Shown here one piece after another: positions 1-9,000 of a stretch of DNA of 10,469 nt. The notes under the pieces were generated by a model. The model was not told where the DNA came from and made no database searches. It was given only the letters and a program-made list of their open reading frames with translations. The stretch comes from Amoebophrya sp. AT5.2 (taxonomy: Eukaryota > Sar > Dinophyceae > Syndiniales > Amoebophryaceae): contig RXOD01006398.1 in the NCBI GenBank assembly GCA_005223375.1, forward strand, positions 1 through 10,469, in the 5' to 3' direction. A program made the position numbers and the translations under genes. Within the stretch, counting starts at the first letter, position 1, and each line of letters starts with the position of its first letter.

Positions 1-36
1 TCGAGGTGCTTCTTCGACGACGGGGGTGGCGCAGCC
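1..36 (+). repeat. Tail of a four-cysteine module, cut by the left edge
   Basis: The first residues read S-R-C-F-F-D-D-G-G-G. This matches the ends of the next two modules (R-C-Y-F-D-D-G). The window therefore opens inside an array, and at least one more copy lies upstream. Confidence 0.8.
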
Positions 37-3000
37 ACAACTGGCGCGGGGTCCTCCACGGCAGCAGGCGGTGACGGGCACCACTGCAAGGCGCATGCTC
101 CGACGGACGCCGCCTTCTGTGAAGATTCGAGTATGCCACGTTACAATGACCCGTCAATGTGTAACAGTGATTCCCGCTGCTACTTCGATGACGGCGGCGC
201 CACTTCTCAGGCAGCCACGACAGGTGAGCCGCCGCACTGCAGAGCGCATGACGCAGCCGACGCACCTTTCTGCGAAAGCCCGGCCGCTGGCCACTTCACA
301 AACGCGGCCATGTGCAACGCGGAGACTCGCTGCTACTTCGACGACGGTCACGGCGCCTCGGCGGCGACTGTAACGACGCAAACCCCCACCACCACGGCAG
401 AACCGATCGATCCACACTGTCGTTGCCGGCAGAACGCCGAAAATGGGCGGCTCGAGTGCCAGACCTTTCCGGTAAATCGTGTCGAGGACTGCGCGCACCT
501 CTGCTATCTGCGGTCCGCAGCCGCCGGGATGCCACCGAGTATGGGCCAATGTAGCGGCTGGGCGGCAAGCGTGAACGTCACCGACTACCAGCACAACAAC
601 GGAAGCATCTACTGCAGTCTGTATGCGACGTTCGAGGAAGCGCACCTGATGGCGCGCCGGAGCGGCAAGTTTTCGGGGGTCACCGGCAGCAGTGGCGACC
701 AGTACTTCGACGTCGTTGCTGGGAACGCAACTTGCGCCGTCCCACCGGAGTACGCATGGCGGGCCAACTGCACTGTTGAAAACCGCGAATACATGGGACC
801 GACGCTGCTAACAAGCGGCACTTCCGTACCCGATTGGCTTCTGCCGGAGTTCGACGGCGTGCAGTCTGGTTGTGACAACAACGATTGCTCGAACACGAAA
901 AGCTTCTATGTCGCTAAACCAGAAGATTGCGCGCTGGCGTGCAATCTGTTGTCCACAGACACGAATCCGTGCCGGCAGTACATGGTGAAGACTCCGGAGC
1001 GGGGAGCGATGCGGCAATTAAACTCGACGTGCTGGCTTCTTGCCGGACCCGGTGACGAGGTGCAACCGTCGGCACTGATGCTCGCATACGATAAATTTGT
1101 GGCGCCCAGAAGCTGCTACCCGGCCTCCACCGCGGCAGAGCTAAAGCACGGAGACTTCGTCCGGCTCCGAAAGAACCGCCGGAAAAACAACGACGTTTTG
1201 GGCGTGTTCAACCTAACGTACGCCGTCAGCCTGAATTCGCTTTCGTCCACCGACGGGACAACGGGGTGCAGCGGCGCAGATCCAGGCCGGTGGTGGGCCA
1301 AGCAAATCATGGACAAAGTGCGCGTCAGCGGCAACCACTCGGCGGAAGTGCTGACGTGTCCGGTGAACATTTTCACGGCACGCATCACGCATTCGGGGGG
1401 CGGCGATGAAAATGAAGGGGACGAGGAGGACGGCGGGGGAGATAATGGAAACAACGATGATCAGAACAACAACGGGGGCCCGAGGAGAGCGCGACGACTT
1501 CTAACGAGGAGGACGATGCGGAAGCGCGGGAGGGCATTTCGGCGAGGCCTGTCCGAAGAAGACGGGGCTTCCAGCTCCGGTCCTGATCTGGAGATTGCGA
1601 TTTTGAATGTGAGGCAGGTGGTCGCCGAAAGTCCCACAACGGTGGAAGAAGACAGGAGCTTCTATCTGAATCCCTCGATGACTACCAGCACTACGACGAC
1701 GTCGCACTGGCCGTGCATCTTGCGACGGGGCGCGCTCCGCCCTCGCCGGCACACCTGGGCGGGGATTGTGCCGGAGGATTTAAGACCGATTTTTCTCGAG
1801 CCGTACAACCTCTCGGGGCTGGTGGTCGCGCCCGGCAGCGCCAACGCCGCCCCGCAAGCGGCCGAGTCCGACTACGACAACATCGAAAAATCGTTTTCCT
1901 TGTGTCGACCGCGCATGGCGGCGCCCTTCTGCGAGTACGCGCGGCTGGGCGACAACAATAACAACGTCCGCACGAAGCGCGTCTTCCTGCCGGGCTCTCT
2001 CCCCGCAACCGTTTGCGACGCCACCACCGTCTTCGACACCACGCAGGGACCGAAACATCGTGCTCCCGGGGTCTACAACATGACGCAGGAGGGGCGCTAC
2101 TTGCACATCAACCGCACCGACAGTTCCAGTGGCCTCTCCGGCTTTACCTTCTACAGCGTGAAGTGCTGCTACCCGAAAAACTGGGCCTACGAGACGCCGA
2201 GCTTTCTGCCACCGGGGGTGGCCCAGGAGAACTTCCCCAGCACGAGGAAAATCGTCTTGGACGACTTCCCGACTTCTACCACTTCATCCGCTGCTGCAGG
2301 TGGAGGCAGTATTGCCAAGATTGCCTGGAAGTTCGGCGTCAAGGTCTTCCAGGAGCTGCCCGATGGACACACGTCGGGAACACTGATGCTCGCTGAAATC
2401 CGCGTGCTCACTCTCGAGGATGAGGCGGGACAGAGTCAGATCGTTTCGCTGGCCGCCGTGGGTTCGCAACCAGCAAACGTCGATGTGTCACAAGCGCTGG
2501 ACGGGGATGTGAACTCGTTCGTGAGCACTTTATCTGGCGAGGAGACTTGGATCGAATTCCGCGGAGCGTTGCCGGTCGGACAACTGCTGGGGAGGATCGA
2601 GCTGTACTTCCACGCGCCGCCGGCGTACACAAAAGTGCGGCTGTTCGAGGTGGACACTGAGGGCGCCGAACGCGGCGTTGCCATAGCTGGTTCGACCGAT
2701 GAGGGGGTCTACTTCGAAGAAAAGATCTTCTCCGCGCCTTTGACCCCGACCAGAAGCCAGGGCGGCAGCACGGTTTCCAACACGGACTCGCAGCTGCGGC
2801 GGTTGGCCGCCAAGACTGCGGAAGAGGATGCGGCCCCGCCCCAGTACGTCCAGCTGAGCCTTCGCGCACGCCACCTGGACAACGGGTCGGTCTCCGCTGG
2901 GCCGCAGGACGTCGTCTTCTACACGAAGCAGTCGGTGAGCAATGGCGGGTCGAACGCGGCCAAAACACTGAGGCTCGCCGTGAGGATCGACCGCAGCATG

Positions 3001-6000
3001 TCCCGCACTCTCGCCACCCTCTTCTCTGGCGGCCAGCCCGTTGGCACCTCGTCGCTGATCAACCACGACAGTGGGGAGCACAACTTTCGCGGACTCAGCG
3101 CGTACGGGTTCACGGAACTGTACTTTCTGTTCCTTCCGTTGACCACGCGGGTCTTTGACGGCGTCGTGTGGGACGACAAAAAGAGGACGAAGCTCGTCGT
3201 TGGGGAAGGGAAAAACTCCGTTTTCACGCGCTCGAACCTGCTCGGGGAGTGGGAATTCAGCCAGCAACTGATCGACCTGGAGACGCAGACGCTCCATTTC
3301 GGCCTGGTGGACGTGGACGTGCGGTTGGACGACCCGGAGCCGTGCTGCCGGCCGTGGTTCGCCAACGTTTTGTACGAAGCGCTGCAGACAAACACAGACA
3401 GCGGCTCCCCCGTCCCCACCGACCCGTTTACGCACAAGGAGTGGCGCAGCGACTACTGCCTCGCGGACCACGCCTGGCAGACCGCGGATCGTTGGTACTA
3501 CCAGGACAGCTACTTCAGCACCGCGCTGTACGCAAAGGCCTGCGCGGTGCGCATTCCCACGGACAAGGACGAGCGCATGCGGCAGTTCCGCGAGCACAAC
3601 CTCGTCCACCTGGACTACAAGGCGAAGAAGTTGATGGAGCCCTGGGACTGGGACGCGGTCGCGGAAAACTTCGAGAACCACGTGGCGGACTCGACGGAAG
3701 GCTACGACAATTTCGAAAAGCCGGTGGCGGAGCTGAATCTGACGGCGGGGTTTGCGGCGCCGCTGCCCGCAACCGCGAGCAGCGGGACGACGAACCCCGT
3801 CACGCTGACGCTGCAGGCGCACGGGGGCTGGGGCAGCCAGTCTCCCGACAACCCGTTCCGCGTGTCGATCTCGGTGCCCATGTTGAACAACGACACGAAC
3901 AACGACGGGAACGTGTACGAAAGCAGAGTTCGCCTCACGTTCAACACCTCGAACTACGGGAACGGCTGGGACCTCACGGAGCCGAGCACCTACTCCGGCT
4001 ACAACCTCGCGGTCGCGCTGCGCCGCGTGTTGGAGTCGGGGTCCAGCGAGGCGAACGCCGTCCTGCTAGGCATCCGATACGCCCTCTACACACCGCGTCC
4101 GGACGGAAACTACGTCTTCTCCCCCGTCGAGCAGCAGCTGTTGTCGGTGCAGCACGAGCGGTCGGTGTTCTACGACGGCACCGGGACGAGCTGCTTCAGC
4201 CCCTGTCTCTCGACGCCCGCTGCGTCCGGTGGGGTGCAGCAAACGTACAGCAACCCGTTCGCGGGGACCTACGGGCTGCCCTCGTTCCCGCTCACGAATG
4301 AGGACGGCGTCACGTACGGCTCGGCGCAGGACTGGTTTCGGGGCTGCGTGAAGCAGCTGGAGGAGCTAAACGACGGGCTAAACATCGCGACGCCCCCGCC
4401 TCAGTACCAGCTGAACACGTCGAACGCAACCAAGCGCGGGATGTGCTGCCAGTCCGACTACATGGCCGAGTTTCTGCAGTGTTTCCGGCGCCGGTGCGAC
4501 TTGGGGTTTAATTCCGTGTACAACAGCGCGAACCCGTGGCGCGAGCCGCACAACCTGCCCGCCCAGTTTGACGACCTGTGGCGGCGCACGGACGCGACGC
4601 CGATGTTCTTCGAGGATCGGGACCTAGAGCGCGCGTTCTCCATGTACCACGCGATCGAACGGGGCTGCGACCTCGAGTACTCCGCGCGCGCCCTGCGGGA
4701 GCTCGCGAACGTGACGCTGGTGACCGACCAGAATTACCTTTCGGGGGTGGTGGAGGTCGAAATCCATCCCGTGCTGAAGGCGGAGCTGGCCGACTTCGAC
4801 GCGCACCCGAGCGAGGGACGGTGGAGCCTACCGCGAGAGATTCTGGACCGGATGCGGGTGAACCTCTGGGACGACGTGGTGAGGCAGCACCCGCAGCTGC
4901 TGGACTACCACGGCGCGGAGGTGGGCAACATCTACGACGTGCGACGGGACACGGCCCTGAACTTCGTGGACCTCGGGCTGACGCACTACGGCTTCGAGGA
5001 GCCGAATGTGGAGAAGTACAGCGTGAATCTGCTGCAGTTTGGGAAGGTTCCGACAGAAGTCGCAGCCGTGTTGAAGGTGCAGCACGAATCGGCACCTGGG
5101 TTCTTCCATTTGCGGAGCGACTGGAACTGGATGGGCTGCTTCGTGGCGGAGAGTGTCGGAGGCTGGGTGCGAGCTGAGATGGACGCGTACGATCATGGCG
5201 GCAGCGCTGATGCTGGGAACGATCCGCCGCGCCAGCTTTGGAGGCGGATGGAGCGAGGTCTGGACTTCAGTGCCGAAGAAGCGGAGAAATTGGCTATTGA
5301 TGAGGAGACGAGTTCGAGAGGTGGCAGCGACACGAGAAGGATGGCAGCTTCTAGCTCCAGCGCCAGTAAGTACCTCATGCTGTCGCGCATGCGCACGCAC
5401 CGAGCGATGGTCGAGAGGAAACGCCTCCTGACGGAGGCGGCCGAGCCGGCGGAGACAAAGTGCGCTCGAGCGTGCCGAGGCTACAATCACTTCGCTTTGC
5501 GGCGGCAAGACGACAACAGCATCGCTTGCTTTTGCGGAAACCGACTCTTCGAAACTGTGAACACCACCAGTCGCACGAAACTGAGCGAGGCTGTCGTGTC
5601 GAACGCAACCTGCTTCTGCCAAGCGCCGTTGTATACACCCGATTCGGACTCTGATTCCCACTGCGTGTACAGAAACGGATTTGACTACAACACCAGCGGT
5701 ATCTCGTACAACTTCACGCTGCCGCAGCCACATTCGCCCGCGCTCACGCACAGCATCTCGAATCGCGAGCTGAAGGTGCGGCGCAACACAGATACAAAGT
5801 GTTTGCTGGACCAGTGCAGCGCGGAGCTGTGGCACGGCTTCGCGCGGCTGGGGCTGGGGGAATGGCAGGGGTACAACGGCACAGTGTACAACTTTTCGGC
5901 GACTACGGCCTTTACCAGCTCGTCCGTGCTCGACAGCAACGGCGAGGCGTTTCTGGTGACGAGCTCGAACAGCGCGCGGCCCTTGAAATTGTGGGACGAG

Positions 6001-9000
6001 GGCCAGAATCTGTTTCAGTTCTTCGACCAGAACGCGCTCTTCGGCAGCAGGCTGTACCCAGCGGAGTATCCGAACGCGATGGACGCTGGTGCGACATCGG
6101 CAACGCCGAAGGATTTGTTTGCTACTGTGATGTCTCCCGACCGGTTTTTCCGCAACTTGGCCGTTTGCCTGAACACGTCGCCGAACGCGGCACAGCCGGT
6201 GCGGTTCGGAAACTGCTGCCCGCTCTTGTCCGCATACTCCGGCTGCGTGATGAGCAAGTGTGACGCGAACGCGACCTTCAAGTACGGGTACCAGACCTCC
6301 GACGCCAACGCCGCGGCGCAGGTCACCACGTGGCAACAAATCTGGCCGAGGATCGCGCAGCAGTGCGCGTTCGGCAACGACACGGAAAAAATGCAGAACC
6401 ACACCTACCTCGGTTTTCGGGAGCGCTTCGGCTTCGACGCGTTGCGCGTGGACGATCTGTCGCAGCGATCCCGCGAAGACCTGCGTGGCGTGTTCAAGGA
6501 ATTGTTCGAGACCGAGCTCAAGGCGCGGGGCAGACTCGCGCCCTGGCAAAGAGTGTACGTGAAGAACGTCGAAGTGGGGGAACACCGAAATCGTGGCGGC
6601 AACACGTACGAGGGACCGGCGGTCGGACTCAGCTACAACGATGAGAACGCGACGAACGAGCCTTCTTCGGTGCCCGCCGACGGTACTGGAAGAATTGGAA
6701 GCAATAACCAAGCGCAGTACTTTTTGCTGGACCCGCGACTGTTTGAAGAGCACCCGGGAGAGCTTGTTGGCGACGCTAATGCGACCGCAAACATCGGGAT
6801 GCGATGCGAGGCCGCGGGGATTGCCGGCGTTCAATTGGAGAGCCTGGTCCCCTCGGAGTGCGGGGAAAGCCAGGTAAAGCATTTTGTGGAGCACGTCGCG
6901 AGCCAGGTGTGGCCCCGGCCGTTTGTAAACCATCCGAACGAGCCGAGCACGCGGATAGTGCGCGTCAACCACTTCGGCTGCGAAATGTTTGGCTTGGAGC
7001 CTTTGGCCGGGCCCGCGTGCATTTCCGAAAGCAGCGACGCGCCAACAAGACTGTGGATGGCCGACGGTGGGGCGAATCCGGCGGGGGCAGGGAAGATAGT
7101 GGCGGCTGTAGGGCCGGGCCTTATGCAGGCGGATGAAAAAAAGCCGCGCGGCTGCGTCTGGAATGCTGGACAGCAGAAATTTCAGTACAACGGCGCGGCG
7201 CCCACGGCTTACGACTTCCGGCTCGTGACTGAGACGGCGTTCGTGCTGTGTTTGGACACGAGCAACAAGCAGTGGCCGAGTACGCTCAACGAAGCAGCTG
7301 GCGATGGCCAGGTCACGAAAGACTTTTCGCGTAGTCGTCCGCAGGGCTGTTTCATCGAGCAGAGCGACAGCGCCTTTCAGAGGAAGTACAACTGGTACCG
7401 CGGGCAGGTGGCGCACGAGGCCAGCCGGCCAGAGGTGCCGCGCTGGCTGGTGTGCCGCGCGCGGAATGATGGTTTCTACACTCCGTACGCCGAGTCCGAA
7501 GTGGCGGCAGACGGAAGTGTGTTGCTAAAGCCGCTCGCTTTTCTCGGGGGGATCTATAACTATCAGCGCGGGAGGATGACGATGAACCGCACCCGGTACG
7601 GCACTCGTTCGGATTTGGCGTGGAATTTGACGGTGGAGTGGTTCTACGGGCCGTTTCGAGCCCCGCTGAACGTCACCGCGGAGTCGGCGCTGGAGCTGCT
7701 CGCGCACAACGGAAGCATCGACCGCCGGGCCCTGCTGACGCGCAACAGCAGCGCTACTTCGGAGCAGGCTGCCGGGCAGCAGCACGCCGAGGTGTACGAG
7801 TACTTCGACCACCACTCTGCGGCGTCCGACACCGACCGCGCGGCGCGCAGCAAAGGGATCTGCTTCTGGCCGAAAATGGAGGCGGACGCCGGAAACGGGG
7901 GCGGTGGAAGCCCCAGGAGCACGCTGTCGAGCGAAGTGCTCGTAAGAGCTCGGACACTGCTGTCGCCGGTCTCCGCGTGCGAGGCCGAGTGCTCGAAAGA
8001 CCACCGGTGTAGGTTCATCTCGTACGCCGAGATGGGGCCGGCGGGTCACGGCGGCTGGCTCTCGGCCGGACACTGCTTTCTCTTCGCAGTCTGTAACACG
8101 ACGCTGAACAGTACGGACACCGCGGATTTCTTCGTTACCAAGCGCAAGATCACAAGCCTGGTTCCGTTGGGAAGGAACGCCAGCGTTGGGGATTTCGTCC
8201 TGAACACGGACGACCAGGAGGTGCAGGACGTGTCCTTCTGGCGCGAGCTGGTGCCCGAAGACACTTGGGTGCCCACGACGTCAACGACCACGCCGAAGCC
8301 GTACCAGTGCGTGGTTGATCATTGTCTGGAAGGTGCGTCCCCTCCCGCGGTTACTTGGCAGAGTGTTTACCCGCGGTTCTCGAGCGAATATCGCGAGAGC
8401 AGCAGTAGGCCCAGTCACTACTTCTACGTCGAAAGCAGCTCATCGTCCGGTGAGGAAGCTGGGGAAGGCTCGTCAACGTCTTCATCGGCCGCCCCGACCG
8501 AGCCGCCGGAACACGAGTTGCTGACGTTCGACGTGGCACGGCTGCAAAGTTTCGAGAACTGCTTGTACCCATCAATCCGGCCGGAGTGTTGCGACGCCGC
8601 ACGACAGGTGGCGGTGTGCTACGAAACCGCGAGTCCGAGTCCATGCGCGGGCGGGCACCACAACGATGCCGAATTTAACAGAACGGCGCTCCTGACAGTC
8701 TGTGCCACGACCACAACCACCACTACCACGACCACAACACCGGCGTACTACTGCTTGGTCACACACTGCCTAACCGGACCGGATGCGCCGTCGTGGACGG
8801 GGATATACCCAGCGTTCAGCAGCGAATACGTAGAGAGCGGAGCGTACCCTGGGTACTACGCTCTGCGGCAGTCGGACGAATCGTCGTCGAGCAGCTCGAT
8901 GGCGCCGCCAGATGGTAGCAGTAGCAGCTCTCCGGCGCCGCCAGGCGGACCGCCTCCAGATGGAGGCCCGCGAACGCTCTACTACGATTACGAGCGGTTT

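Noticed and set aside
3112..3165. Membrane-spanning segment around residues 1040-1055
   Set aside because: The hydrophobic run with several Leu and Phe is short and broken by charged and polar residues; it reads better as a beta strand in a globular domain.
2530..3822. Minus-strand open frame of 430 codons as a gene
   Set aside because: Same codon-mirror relation to frame 1. The product has biased Arg/Val/Leu composition, and the frame overlaps the clear F5/8C-like domain on the other strand.
3168..4301. Plus-strand frame-3 open frame of 377 codons as a gene
   Set aside because: Very Arg/Gly/Ala/Pro-rich product typical of an off-frame reading of GC-rich coding DNA; it lies wholly within the frame-1 coding region.
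5360..5380. Possible 5' splice site (GTAAGT) in the Ser-rich linker
   Set aside because: The hexamer is present near 5366, but the frame stays open on both sides and domain content continues, so no intron is needed.
4828..7416. Minus-strand open frame of 862 codons as a gene
   Set aside because: Its codons lie exactly opposite the frame-1 codons, and its openness follows from the lack of TTA, CTA and TCA in the sense frame. The product is Arg/Val/His-rich with no domain signs, while frame 1 shows domains and silent-site divergence.
8707..8739. Simple trinucleotide expansion or assembly slippage
   Set aside because: The Thr run uses all four Thr codons in irregular order, so it is not a pure repeat expansion.
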